The notes under the pieces: model-generated | The model's input: only the letters and a program-made list of their open reading frames with translations | Told to the model about the DNA's origin: nothing | The model's database searches: none | Translations under genes and position numbers: made by a program | Shown: one piece after another, positions 19,471 through 28,436 of the stretch | How positions within the stretch are numbered: the stretch's first letter is position 1 | How the letters are laid out: each line of letters begins with the position of its first letter | Assembly: GCF_900113685.1 (NCBI RefSeq) | Contig: NZ_FOQG01000010.1 | Location: 1 to 64,000, forward strand | Direction of reading: 5' to 3' | DNA: 64,000 nucleotides | From: Nocardioides psychrotolerans | GTDB taxonomy: Bacteria > Actinomycetota > Actinomycetes > Propionibacteriales > Nocardioidaceae

Positions 19471-19555
19471 GATCGGTGAACGGCAGGACGAGTGTTTCGC
19501 CGCCCCCTGGAGGTCCGCTCGTGCCGCAATCAGCGAGCCGGTGTCGCAGCGGACT

Positions 19556-19644
19556 GCGTAGTCGGACGTACTCAATCGTCCGCACCCACTTTCCTTCCGC
19601 CTGAAGCCGGTGCGCGGGAGGCCAATGCGTACGTCCGACTACGC
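19556..19644. repeat. 16-bp perfect inverted repeat with 57-nt spacer
   Basis: GCGTAGTCGGACGTAC (19556-19571) and its exact reverse complement (19629-19644) bracket 57 nt just upstream of the deoxyribosyltransferase-like gene. This could be an operator pair, a large stem in the leader, or the ends of a small mobile remnant. It is not followed by a U-tract. Confidence 0.8.
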
Positions 19645-19744
19645 GACCCGGCGGCGGGTAGGGCGGCGACGAGGCTAAGCAGGTCGTGACGCCATGGCGT
19701 CACCAACATGGGGGACGTCACGCGGCACGTGCTTGAGTTAGTCC

Positions 19745-21133
19745 ATGAACAAGATCGTCGATGTCGACTACCTCGTGATCGGAGCCGGGGCCAGCGGCAT
19801 GGCCTTCACCGATGCCCTCATCGACCACTGCGATGCCCGCGTCGCGCTCGTGGACCGCCGGGCGCAGGTCGGCGGCCACTGGCGCGGCGCCTATCCCTTC
19901 GTCCGGCTGCACCAGGCCTCCACGTTCTACGGCGTCGCGTCGACCCTCCTGGGCGGCGGGCGGCTCCAGCAGGACGGACCCGAGGCCGGGCTGCACGAGC
20001 GCGCCGACCAGGCGACCATCTGTGCCTACTACGACGACGTGCTCGCCACGCGGATGGTCGGGCCGGGGCGCGTCGAGCTGTTCCCGGGCTGCGACTACAC
20101 CGGCGGGCGCGGGGTCGTCTCGGGGGAGACCGGGGAGCGCTTCGAGGTCCCGGAGAACTGCCGGGTCGTGGACGCGCGCTACCTCGCGCCCGAGATCCCC
20201 GCCGAGACACCGCCCCGCTTCGTCGTCGGCGACGGAGCGACGGTCATCCCGGTCAACGACCTGGTCGGGTGGGAAGGCGCCCCGAGCCAGTACGTCGTGG
20301 TCGGTTCGGGCAAGACCGCCACCGACGCGGTGGTGTGGCTGCTCGGGCAGGACGTCGACCCCGACGCGATCTGCTGGGTCCGCCCCCGCGACCCGTGGAT
20401 GCTCAACCGTGCTCACGTGCAGCCCGATCCGGCCGTCTACCTCGCCATGGTCGCCGAGATGATGCGTCTGGCGGCGGACGCCACGTCGCTGGATAGCCTG
20501 TTCCTCCACCTGGAGGACGCCGGGATCATGCTGCGGGTCGACACGTCGCTCACCCCCACGATGGCCAAGGCTCCGACGCTCGGCGCGTGGGAGCTCGAGC
20601 TGCTCCGCACGATCGAGGACGTCGTACGACGGGGGCACATCACGAGCGTTCGTCGCGGTCGCATCGACTTCACCGAGGGGTCGGTGGCCGTCGCCGACGA
20701 CGCGCTGGTCGTCAACTGCGCCGCCGACGGGCTGAGGAACCCGCCCCGGCTGCCGATCTGGACGCCGGAGGCCCTCACGCTGCAGCCGATCCGCGCGGGC
20801 TTCCCGTGCTTCGGCGCGGCGCTGGCCGGCTACGTCGAGGCGACCCGGGACGACGACGCGGAGAAGAACCGGCTCTGCCCGCCGTCGTCCTACGGCAACT
20901 CGCTCGTCGACTGGGCCCGGATGAACGTGCTCGGCACGCGCGCGGCGGCTGCCTTCGGCGCCGAGCCCGACATCAAGGCGTGGGCGGACGGTGTCGCGCT
21001 CAACCCCGCGCGGGTCGCGCCGGACCACCCCGGCTCCGCCGCGCTGGACGACGCGCGCGCTCGCCTTGCCGAGCACACGGGCCCCGGCCTCGAGCGACTG
21101 GCGGTGCTCGGCGGCCTCGAGGGCCCCGCGTAG
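19745..21133 (+). CDS. FAD/NAD(P)-binding oxidoreductase, function unknown
   Basis: The 462-aa protein starts with a dinucleotide-binding fold (DYLVIGAGASGMAF, about 8-21) and RRAQVGGHWRGAYPF, a typical FAD-contact segment of flavin monooxygenase-like enzymes. A second nucleotide site follows at QYVVVGSGKTATDAVVWLL (about 178-196). No FMO-specific FxGxxxH fingerprint is evident. It lies alone between the lower-GC patch and a small hypothetical gene; the substrate cannot be inferred. Confidence 0.65.
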   Translation: MNKIVDVDYLVIGAGASGMAFTDALIDHCDARVALVDRRAQVGGHWRGAYPFVRLHQASTFYGVASTLLGGGRLQQDGPEAGLHERADQATICAYYDDVLATRMVGPGRVELFPGCDYTGGRGVVSGETGERFEVPENCRVVDARYLAPEIPAETPPRFVVGDGATVIPVNDLVGWEGAPSQYVVVGSGKTATDAVVWLLGQDVDPDAICWVRPRDPWMLNRAHVQPDPAVYLAMVAEMMRLAADATSLDSLFLHLEDAGIMLRVDTSLTPTMAKAPTLGAWELELLRTIEDVVRRGHITSVRRGRIDFTEGSVAVADDALVVNCAADGLRNPPRLPIWTPEALTLQPIRAGFPCFGAALAGYVEATRDDDAEKNRLCPPSSYGNSLVDWARMNVLGTRAAAAFGAEPDIKAWADGVALNPARVAPDHPGSAALDDARARLAEHTGPGLERLAVLGGLEGPA

Positions 21134-21172
21134 GCTCCGGCTCTCGACGACAGCGGGAGATGGGGCAGCGAC

Positions 21173-21484
21173 ATGGTGGCAAGCAGGTCGGCTCGCGAGC
21201 GCAAGGCCCGGGCCGAGGCCGGTCCGCTGGCGAGCGTCAAGATCGACGTCGACGGGAGCCAGCAGTTCATCTACAAGATCGGCTGCACCGAGTGCGTCGC
21301 CAAGGCACCCGCGAAGTGGTCGGCCTACCGCGCCGGCGAGGACAACGGCTACATGGCCGCGATGGACCGCTGGACCTTCCACCTCACCCAGAAGCACCCG
21401 GGCGCGGAGGCGCCCTGCCTGGCCTACCTCGACGCCGCCCAGCAGCGCCTCCACGAGCGACGCGAGGGCTCGCTCGACTCGTGA
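21173..21484 (+). CDS. Hypothetical protein, 103 aa, two Cys
   Basis: I do not recognise this soluble protein. It has a basic N-terminus (SRSARERKARAEAG), a QFIYKIGCTECVAKAPAKW segment with a CxxC pair, and a later HLTQKHPGAEAPC. It starts at ATG 21173, 40 nt after the flavoprotein stop, possibly in the same transcript. Codon use is normal for the window, so it is probably a real gene. Confidence 0.55.
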   Translation: MVASRSARERKARAEAGPLASVKIDVDGSQQFIYKIGCTECVAKAPAKWSAYRAGEDNGYMAAMDRWTFHLTQKHPGAEAPCLAYLDAAQQRLHERREGSLDS

Positions 21485-21568
21485 GCGCCGAGCCCGAGCG
21501 CCCCGAGCGCCCCGAGAGCCCCGAGCTGTCGAACCCGTAGGCGTCCGCTCGTGGCCGTTGCCCATTCC

Positions 21569-21582
21569 TAGAACACGTTCTA
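21569..21582. promoter_or_regulatory. Perfect KstR-like operator before the FadD8-like ligase
   Basis: TAGAACACGTTCTA matches both half-sites of the KstR consensus. It ends 10 nt before the GTG start, so the promoter must overlap it and the mRNA is probably leaderless or nearly so. Confidence 0.9.
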
Positions 21583-21592
21583 GTGTGCTCGC

Positions 21593-23191
21593 GTGACCGA
21601 CACAGACACCGACACGATGCGCACCGGCACCCACAACGGCAACCTGATGGTCGCGGCGCTGAAGCGCCACCGCGACAAGGACGTCATGTACCTCGGCGAC
21701 ACCACGCTCAAGGGCGGTGAGGTCGCCGACCAGATGAGTCGCTACGTCCAGGCGTTCGAGGCGCTGGGGGCGGGGACGGGCACGTCCGCGGCGTTGCTCG
21801 CGCTCAACCGGCCCGAGGTGCTGTTCATCCTGGGAGCCGGGCAGACGCAGGGCTTCCGGCGCACGTCGCTGCACCCGCTCGGCTCGGCCGACGACCACGC
21901 CTACGTCATCAACGACGCCGGCATCACGACGCTGATCATCGACCCCTACTTCACCGAGCGCGCGCTCGCGCTGTTGGAGAAGTGCCCGGGCCTCACGCAG
22001 GTGCTGACGATCGGGCCCGTCCCGGACGAGCTCGCACACATCGGCACGGACCTCGTGGCCGCCGCCGCGTCGTACGACGCCGTGCTGCTGACCGCGAAGG
22101 TCCTCCCGCCCGACCACATCGTCTCGATCACCTACACCGGCGGCACCACCGGCAAGCCCAAGGGCGTGATCGGAACGTCGGCTGCGATGTCGACGATGAC
22201 GCAGGTCCAGCTCGCCGAGTGGGAGTGGCCGGAGAACCCGCGCTTCCTGATGTGCACGCCGCTCTCGCACGCGGGCGCGGCGTTCTTCGTGCCGACGGTG
22301 ATCAAGGGCGGGTCGCTCTACGTGCTCTCGCGCTTCGACCCCGCCGAGGTGCTGAAGACGATCGAGGAGCAGAGGATCACGGCCACGATGTTGGTGCCGT
22401 CCATGCTCTACGCGCTGATGGACCACCCCGACTCCCACACCCGCGACCTGTCGTCGCTCGAGACCGTCTACTACGGGGCCTCAGCGATCAACCCGGTCCG
22501 GCTCAAGGAGGCGATCGACCGCTTCGGGCCGATCTTCGCGCAGTACTACGGGCAGTCCGAGGCGCCGATGGTGATCACCTACCTCGCCAAGGAGGACCAC
22601 GTGACCGGAGGCGACAGTCGGCTGTCGTCGTGCGGCCGCCCCAGTGCCTTCATCCGTACGGCGCTGCTCGGCGAGGACGGCCAGCCGGTCCCGGTGGGGG
22701 AGCCGGGCGAGATCTGCGTGTCGGGGTCGCTGCTGGCCGGCGGCTACTGGAACCTGCCCGAGGAGACCGCCGAGACGTTCCGCGACGGCTGGATGCACAC
22801 CGGCGACGTGGCGCGCGAGGACGAGGACGGGTTCTGGTACATCGTGGACCGGACCAAGGACATGATCGTGACCGGCGGCTTCAACGTCTTCCCGCGCGAG
22901 GTCGAGGACGTCGTTGCCGAGCACCCGGCGATCGCGCAGGTCGGCGTGATCGGCACGCCCGACGAGAAGTGGGGCGAGGCCGTGACTGCCATCGTCGTCC
23001 TCCGCCCGGGCTTCGAGCTGTCCGACGAGGTGGACGCCGAGATCAAGCAGATGGTCAAGGACCGCAAGGGCGCCGTGCAGTCACCCAAGCAGATCATCGC
23101 GACCGACGCGCTGCCACTGACCGGGCTCGGCAAGCCGGACAAGAAGGCGCTGCGCGCGACCTACTGGACCGGCGAGCGCTCCGTAGGTTGA
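21593..23191 (+). CDS. Acyl-CoA ligase, FadD8-like, under a KstR box
   Basis: The 532-aa protein is an ANL-superfamily ligase that activates a carboxylate to its CoA ester through an adenylate. The P-loop is TYTGGTTGKPKG (about 180-191), the acyl-adenylate motif YYGQSEAP (about 317-324) and the hinge region DRTKDMIVTGGFNVFPREVE, with Lys near the end in LPLTGLGKPDKK. The beginning GTHNGNLMVAALKRHRDKDV resembles mycobacterial FadD8. A role on a sterol-derived acid is inferred from the perfect KstR-like box and neighbours; the true substrate is unknown. It starts with GTG. Confidence 0.75.
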   Translation: MTDTDTDTMRTGTHNGNLMVAALKRHRDKDVMYLGDTTLKGGEVADQMSRYVQAFEALGAGTGTSAALLALNRPEVLFILGAGQTQGFRRTSLHPLGSADDHAYVINDAGITTLIIDPYFTERALALLEKCPGLTQVLTIGPVPDELAHIGTDLVAAAASYDAVLLTAKVLPPDHIVSITYTGGTTGKPKGVIGTSAAMSTMTQVQLAEWEWPENPRFLMCTPLSHAGAAFFVPTVIKGGSLYVLSRFDPAEVLKTIEEQRITATMLVPSMLYALMDHPDSHTRDLSSLETVYYGASAINPVRLKEAIDRFGPIFAQYYGQSEAPMVITYLAKEDHVTGGDSRLSSCGRPSAFIRTALLGEDGQPVPVGEPGEICVSGSLLAGGYWNLPEETAETFRDGWMHTGDVAREDEDGFWYIVDRTKDMIVTGGFNVFPREVEDVVAEHPAIAQVGVIGTPDEKWGEAVTAIVVLRPGFELSDEVDAEIKQMVKDRKGAVQSPKQIIATDALPLTGLGKPDKKALRATYWTGERSVG

Positions 23192-23256
23192 GGGGGTCGG
23201 TGGAGACCCGAGGTCAGCGCTCGCCCCGCAGTCGGTCCCAGACGAGGTCGGGAACC

Positions 23257-24102
23257 TCAGCTGTTCGTGAACCGGGGGGCCCGCTTCTCCGCGAACGCCC
23301 GCGGGCCCTCCTTGGCGTCGTTCGAGGCGAAGACAGCGGCACCGACCCGGGCGTCGTCCTGCCAGCAGTCGTCCTCGTGCTTGCCCTCGGAGTCACGCAT
23401 CGTCCTCAGGATCGACTGGACTGCGATCGGCCCGTTGGCGGCGATCAGGTCGGCGATCTCGTGCGCCTTCTCCAGGGCGGTGCCGTCGGGGACGACGTGG
23501 CCGATCAGGCCGACCTCCTTGGCCTCGGGCGCCTTCATCTGACGTCCGGTGAGCAGCAGCTCGGCGGCCACCGTGTAGGGCAGCTGCCGGATCAGGCGCA
23601 CGGCCGAGCCGCCCATCGGGTAGAGGCTCCACCGCGCCTCGGCCACGCCGAAGCGCGCCGACTCGCCGGCGACCCGGATGTCGGTGCCCTGGAGGATCTC
23701 GGTGCCGCCGGCGATCGCCGGGCCCTCGACCGCGGCGATGAGCGGCTTGGTCAGCCGGAAGCCCTTGAGGAGTCCCTTGATGACCGACGGGTCGTACTCC
23801 CCGGACTCGAAGCTCTCCGACGGCGGCCTCTTCGACATCGACTTGAGGTCCGCGCCGGCGCAGAAGTAGCCGCCCGCGCCGGTGAGGATGCAGACCCGGA
23901 TCGAGTCGTCGGAGTTCACCCGGTCCCACGCGTCGCTCATGATCTGGAGCATCTCCCCGGAGAGCGCGTTGCGCGACTCCGGACGGTTCATCGTGACCAC
24001 GAGCTTGTGGCCGATCTGCTCGACGAGGCAGTGGGGCGCCTCGGCAGGTGCGTCAGTGGGGGTGTCGGCGGGTGCGTCGGTGGTGGCATCGGTGCTGGTC
24101 AT
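23257..24102 (-). CDS. echA19: Enoyl-CoA hydratase EchA19, sterol side chain
   Basis: This 281-aa crotonase hydrates the steroid enoyl-CoA formed during side-chain beta-oxidation. The oxyanion loop [12 protein letters not shown] is near residues 57-68 and the second active-site region [15 protein letters not shown] near 110-124, with Glu in place. It is divergent from fadD19 with a KstR-like box between, as for Rv3516/Rv3515c. The first 22 or so residues are a Thr/Asp/Ala-rich repeat ([16 protein letters not shown]) outside the family core; a later start is possible but no better ribosome site is seen. Confidence 0.82.
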   Translation of the reverse strand: MTSTDATTDAPADTPTDAPAEAPHCLVEQIGHKLVVTMNRPESRNALSGEMLQIMSDAWDRVNSDDSIRVCILTGAGGYFCAGADLKSMSKRPPSESFESGEYDPSVIKGLLKGFRLTKPLIAAVEGPAIAGGTEILQGTDIRVAGESARFGVAEARWSLYPMGGSAVRLIRQLPYTVAAELLLTGRQMKAPEAKEVGLIGHVVPDGTALEKAHEIADLIAANGPIAVQSILRTMRDSEGKHEDDCWQDDARVGAAVFASNDAKEGPRAFAEKRAPRFTNS

Positions 24103-24123
24103 GGCGTGAGGCTAGCGAAAAAC

Positions 24124-24137
24124 AAGAACGTGTTCTA
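24124..24137. promoter_or_regulatory. KstR-like operator between echA19 and fadD19
   Basis: AAGAACGTGTTCTA has one mismatch to the KstR consensus and lies in the 45-nt gap between the two divergent starts. It ends 10 nt before the fadD19 GTG, the same spacing as at 21569-21582. Confidence 0.88.
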
Positions 24138-24147
24138 GTCTCGCCGC

Positions 24148-25809
24148 GTGGCCCACAACATCGCTGACCTCTTCGAACACGCCGTCGACGCCGCGCCCGA
24201 CAAGCCCGCACTGCGGGTGGGGGACCGGACCGTCACCTATGTCGAGCTGGAGCGCGAGGCCAACCGTCTCGCGCACTACCTCCAGGCCCAGGGCGTCCAG
24301 CCGGGGGACCATGTCGCCATCTACGCGAAGAACAGCGTGGAGCACGTCGTCGCGGTGCTGGCCATCGTCAAGATCCGCGCGGTCAACATCAACGTCAACT
24401 ACCGCTACGTCGAGGGCGAGCTCAACTACCTCTTCGAGAACGCCGACGTCGTCGCGCTCATCCACGAGCGCAGCTACGCCCCGCTCGTCGCGGCCTGCGC
24501 GCCGAAGCACGAGCAGCTGAAGACGTTCGTGGTCATCCCCGACATCCTCGAGCCCGAGGACTCCAGCGCCGACGTCTCAGGCCTGATCGCGGGCTACGGC
24601 GGGGTGCTGCTGACCGACGCGCTGGCCGACCAGAGCGACGAGCGCGACTTCGGGCCGCGCAGCAACGACGACCTGCACATCATCTACACCGGCGGCACGA
24701 CCGGCTTCCCCAAGGGCGTCATGTGGCGCCACGAGGACTTCTGGCGCGTCCTCGGCGGCGGCATCGACTTCTACACCGGCGAGCCGCTCTCGGAGATGGA
24801 CCAGTCCGAGCAGGCCAAGCTCGAGGGTCGCATGACCACCTTCCCACTCAGTCCGCTGATGCACGGTGGCGCCCAGGCGGGGTTGCTGATGCACCTCTTC
24901 GCCGGCCACCTGACGGTGCTCGAGCCGAAGTTCGACGCGCAGCGCACCTGGGAGGTCATCGAGCGTGAAGGTGTCCAGCTGATCTTCATGACTGGCGATG
25001 CGATGGCGCGTCCGCTGATCGAGGAGTTCGAGCGCAAGGCCGCGACCGGCACGCCGTACGACGGGTCGAGCCTCTTCGCGATCTCCAGCAGCGCCGCGAT
25101 CTTCAGCCCCCCGATCAAGAAGCGGTGGATGGCCGCCTTCCCCAACAGCATCTTCACCGACTCGGTCGGCGCCTCGGAGACCGGTTTCCAGGGCATGGGC
25201 ATGCAGGACAAGGACTCGATCAGCAGTGACGGGCCCGTCGTCGGGCTCGGTCCGGCCAGCGTCGTGATCGGCGACGACGGGCACGTGCTCGACCTGGCGA
25301 CCAACGTGGGCAGGATCGGTCGGCTCGGTCGCGGCGGCTCGGTGCCGGTCGGCTACTACAAGGACCCCGAGAAGTCGGCCAAGACGTTCCTGCAGATCGA
25401 CGGCGAGCGTTACTCCGTGCCCGGTGACTTCGCGCGCATCGAGACCGACGGGCGCGTCACGCTGCTCGGGCGCGGCTCCAACTGCGTCAACACCGGCGGC
25501 GAGAAGGTCTATCCCGAGGAGGTCGAGATGGCGATCAAGGGCCACCCCGGCGTCTACGACTGTCTCGTGGTCGGACTGCCCGACGAGAAGTACGGCCAGA
25601 CCGTGGCCGCCGTGGTCCAGCCGCGGGAGGACCACACCGTCACGCTCGAGGACCTGCGCGAGTTCCTCCGTGGGTCGCTGTCCGGCTACAAGCTGCCGCG
25701 CGCGTTGACGATCGTCCACGAGATCCCGCGCAATGCCACGGGCAAGGCGCAGTACCCCAAGGCCAAGGAGCTGGCGCTCAGCGGCCAGACCGAAGGAGCA
25801 GGTGCCTGA
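24148..25809 (+). CDS. fadD19: Steroid-26-oyl-CoA ligase FadD19
   Basis: The 553-aa ANL ligase activates C26-carboxylated sterols; in Rhodococcus fadD19 is needed for C24-branched side chains. The P-loop is IYTGGTTGFPKGVMW (about 175-189), the adenylate motif DSVGASETGFQ and the C-terminal hinge GRGSNCVNTGGEKVYPEEVE, with Lys in NATGKAQYPK. The opening MAHNIADLFEHAVDAAPDKPAL and the divergent echA19 support the name. It starts with GTG and its TGA overlaps the next ATG (TGATG), so the downstream flavoprotein gene is translationally coupled. Confidence 0.87.
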   Translation: MAHNIADLFEHAVDAAPDKPALRVGDRTVTYVELEREANRLAHYLQAQGVQPGDHVAIYAKNSVEHVVAVLAIVKIRAVNINVNYRYVEGELNYLFENADVVALIHERSYAPLVAACAPKHEQLKTFVVIPDILEPEDSSADVSGLIAGYGGVLLTDALADQSDERDFGPRSNDDLHIIYTGGTTGFPKGVMWRHEDFWRVLGGGIDFYTGEPLSEMDQSEQAKLEGRMTTFPLSPLMHGGAQAGLLMHLFAGHLTVLEPKFDAQRTWEVIEREGVQLIFMTGDAMARPLIEEFERKAATGTPYDGSSLFAISSSAAIFSPPIKKRWMAAFPNSIFTDSVGASETGFQGMGMQDKDSISSDGPVVGLGPASVVIGDDGHVLDLATNVGRIGRLGRGGSVPVGYYKDPEKSAKTFLQIDGERYSVPGDFARIETDGRVTLLGRGSNCVNTGGEKVYPEEVEMAIKGHPGVYDCLVVGLPDEKYGQTVAAVVQPREDHTVTLEDLREFLRGSLSGYKLPRALTIVHEIPRNATGKAQYPKAKELALSGQTEGAGA

Positions 25810-26915
25810 TGCGTAGCCCGCTGTGCGATGCCTTCGGCATCGACTACCCCATCTTCGCCTTCACCCCCTCCGAGCACGTCGCGGCCGCGGTCTCGCGCGC
25901 CGGCGGGCTCGGGGTCCTCGGCTGCGTGCGGTTCAACGACACCGAGGAGCTCGAGCGGGTCCTGACCTGGCTCGACGACAACACCGACGACAAGCCCTAC
26001 GGCGTCGACATCGTGATGCCGATGAAGATCCCGACCGAGGGCACGTCGGTGGACCTGAAGGCGATGATCCCCGACGAGCACATCTCGTTCGTGGAGCGGA
26101 CCCTGCTCCAGCTCGGAGTGCCGCCATTGCCCGAGGGCGAGGGGCGCGAGGGCGTGCTCGGCTGGCTGCACTCGATCGCCCGCTCCCACCTCGACGTGGC
26201 GCTGAAGCACCGACCGGTGTTCATCGCCAACGCCCTGGGCTCGCCGCCCAAGGACGTCATCGACAAGTGCCACGAGCACGGGATCAAGATCGGCGCGCTC
26301 GCCGGCGCCGCCAAGCACGCGCTCAGCCACGTCGAGAACGGCGTGGACATCATCATCGCCCAGGGCTACGAGGCCGGTGGCCACACCGGCGAGGTGGCCA
26401 GCATGGTGCTGACCCCCGACGTCGTCGACGCAGTCGGGCCCGACGTACCCGTCCTCGGAGCGGGTGGCATCGGCTCCGGCCGCCAGATCGCGGCTTCGAT
26501 GGCGCTGGGTGCGCAGGGCGTGTGGATGGGGTCACTGTGGCTCGGCACCGAGGAGTACCGCGGCATGGGCAACAACAGCGAGGCCTGGGAGACCGCCTTC
26601 ACGCGCGCCACGAGCAGCGACACCGTGCGAACCCGCGTCTACACCGGCAAGCCTGCCCGCCTGCTCAAGACCAAGTGGACCGAAGCGTGGGCCGAGGACG
26701 GTGCGCCGTCGCCGCTGCCCATGCCCCTGCAGAACCTGCTGGTCGCCGAGGCACACAACCGCATCAGCGCCGCCAACGACCCCGACGTCATCTCCATGCC
26801 CGTCGGCCAGATCGTCGGCCGGATGAACGAGGTGCGGCCGGTCGCCGAGGTCATGGCCGACCTGGTCAGCGAGTTCGAGGAGACCGTCCGCAGGCTGGAC
26901 AAGATCTCGGGGTGA
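25809..26915 (+). CDS. Nitronate monooxygenase-like flavoprotein coupled to fadD19
   Basis: The 368-aa TIM-barrel flavoprotein has AGGLGVLGCVRF near the start, the catalytic-loop segment AQGYEAGGHTGEVASM (about 180-195) and VLGAGGIGSGRQIAASMALGAQGVWMG for FMN phosphate. It overlaps the fadD19 stop by one base and so belongs to the sterol regulon. It differs clearly from IpdC at 2678. By analogy IpdC-type members reduce or oxidise CoA thioesters, so an acyl-CoA substrate is more likely here than a nitronate, but this is inference. Confidence 0.75.
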   Translation: MRSPLCDAFGIDYPIFAFTPSEHVAAAVSRAGGLGVLGCVRFNDTEELERVLTWLDDNTDDKPYGVDIVMPMKIPTEGTSVDLKAMIPDEHISFVERTLLQLGVPPLPEGEGREGVLGWLHSIARSHLDVALKHRPVFIANALGSPPKDVIDKCHEHGIKIGALAGAAKHALSHVENGVDIIIAQGYEAGGHTGEVASMVLTPDVVDAVGPDVPVLGAGGIGSGRQIAASMALGAQGVWMGSLWLGTEEYRGMGNNSEAWETAFTRATSSDTVRTRVYTGKPARLLKTKWTEAWAEDGAPSPLPMPLQNLLVAEAHNRISAANDPDVISMPVGQIVGRMNEVRPVAEVMADLVSEFEETVRRLDKISG

Positions 26916-26950
26916 CATGACGCCGAAGGGCGCGGATCGTTGAGGATGGC

Positions 26951-28435
26951 ATGGTGACGACAGACACAGCCGCTGCTCCCGCGACGCCCGCCCGCGCCAC
27001 CGCCGTACGACGGCTGCTCGTCGCCGGGGTCAGCCTCGCTGCCTGCTTCTCGGGGCTGTCCGTCGCGGGGCTGCTCAGTGCGGAGTCCTCGCCGTTCCCG
27101 CCGGCCGTGCCGGAGGCGACGTGCGGCCCCGGCGCCCGCCCGGAGACCGATATCCAGGGCCGGGTGCCCACCCGCGACTACGACAGCGGTCGCGTCCGCC
27201 GGGGTTACCAGTGCAACACCCGCCAGGTCTCCCACGAGGGGGCGACCGGAGGCTTCAAGGTGCTGCGCTACACCGACAGGACCGGTCGCACCTGCGCGTA
27301 CTACGACTCCACGAGGCTCTTCCCGCTCGACGCGCCGTTCCAGGTGCAGTCCGGTTTCGGCGTGGTCGTGCTCGACATGAGCGACCCGTCGCGTCCGCGC
27401 CGGACCGCCACCCTGACCTCGCCGGCGATGCTGAGCCCCCACGAGTCGCTGCTGATCAACGACCGCCGCGGGCTGATGGGCGCCGTGCTCGGCAACGCCT
27501 CGACCAACGCCGGCATCCTCGACCTCTACGACGTGCGCACCGACTGCCGTCGCCCGCGGCTGCTCTCCTCGACGCCGGCCGCGGTGCTGGGTCACGAGAG
27601 CGGCTGGTCGCCCGACGGTCGCACCTTCTACGCCTCCAGCACCGTCGGGCAGACGCTGGTCGCCATCGACGTCACCGACCCGTTGCTGCCGCGGCCGGTC
27701 TTCACCCAGCTCGGCGTCAACTACCACGGCATGCGGCTCTCGCCCGATGGCCGCACGATGTATGCCGCCAACATCGGCAACGACGTCTCCGACGGCACCT
27801 TCCCCGGGCAGGGGCTGCGCGTCATCGACGTCAGCGAGATCCAGGACCGGGTGCCGAACCCATCCGTGACGGTCCTCTCCGACCTGGTCTGGCGCGAGGC
27901 GTCGATCCCGCAGGTCTCCCAGCCGTTCCGTCGCGGCAAGCGCAGCTATCTGCTCCAGGTCGACGAGTTCGCCAACTTCGGCCTCACCGACTTTGCCGGC
28001 GCCGAGGTCGGCGCCGCGCGGATCATCGACGTCACCGACCCGCGCCGCCCCCTCGTCGTCTCCAACCTGCGTCTCGCCGTCCACCAGCCCGCCGGTCGCC
28101 GCAAGGCGTTCAACGACCCGGGCGCGAGCAGCCCGGTCGGCGGCTACGCCGGTCACTACTGCTCGGCGCCCTACCGGCAGGACCCGAAGGTGGTCGCCTG
28201 CTCGATGATCGGCTCTGGCCTGCGGATCTTCGACATCCGAGACCTGAAGCACCCGCGCGAGCTCGGCTACTTCAACCGGCCGGTCCAGAGCGCGATCCCG
28301 ATCAAGACCGGCGCCAACGCGCTGTCCCAGCCGGCGTGGGACGTCAAGCGCCGCTCGGTCTGGTACACCGACGGCAACTCCGGCTTCTACGTCGTCAAGC
28401 TGACCAACGGCACCGGGCGGCTGCTCCAGCGCTGA
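26951..28435 (+). CDS. Secreted LVIVD-type beta-propeller protein
   Basis: The 494-aa protein has an N-terminal signal or anchor (RRLLVAGVSLAACFSGL, about 21-37) and a series of repeats with the pattern VxxVDVTDPxxPR, for example GVVVLDMSDPSRPRRTA, LVAIDVTDPLLPRPVF, ARIIDVTDPRRPLVVS and LRIFDIRDLKHPREL. This is the LVIVD repeat that builds a propeller in extracellular proteins. No enzymatic residues are evident. It ends next to the convergent GH6 gene with a single base between. The location inside the sterol block may be incidental. Confidence 0.7.
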   Translation: MVTTDTAAAPATPARATAVRRLLVAGVSLAACFSGLSVAGLLSAESSPFPPAVPEATCGPGARPETDIQGRVPTRDYDSGRVRRGYQCNTRQVSHEGATGGFKVLRYTDRTGRTCAYYDSTRLFPLDAPFQVQSGFGVVVLDMSDPSRPRRTATLTSPAMLSPHESLLINDRRGLMGAVLGNASTNAGILDLYDVRTDCRRPRLLSSTPAAVLGHESGWSPDGRTFYASSTVGQTLVAIDVTDPLLPRPVFTQLGVNYHGMRLSPDGRTMYAANIGNDVSDGTFPGQGLRVIDVSEIQDRVPNPSVTVLSDLVWREASIPQVSQPFRRGKRSYLLQVDEFANFGLTDFAGAEVGAARIIDVTDPRRPLVVSNLRLAVHQPAGRRKAFNDPGASSPVGGYAGHYCSAPYRQDPKVVACSMIGSGLRIFDIRDLKHPRELGYFNRPVQSAIPIKTGANALSQPAWDVKRRSVWYTDGNSGFYVVKLTNGTGRLLQR

Positions 28436-28436
28436 C

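Noticed and set aside
19718-22438. A 906-codon open frame on the minus strand
   Set aside because: It runs antisense to the flavoprotein and FadD8-like genes, has His/Arg/Val-rich composition typical of antisense frames in high-GC DNA, and shows no domain.
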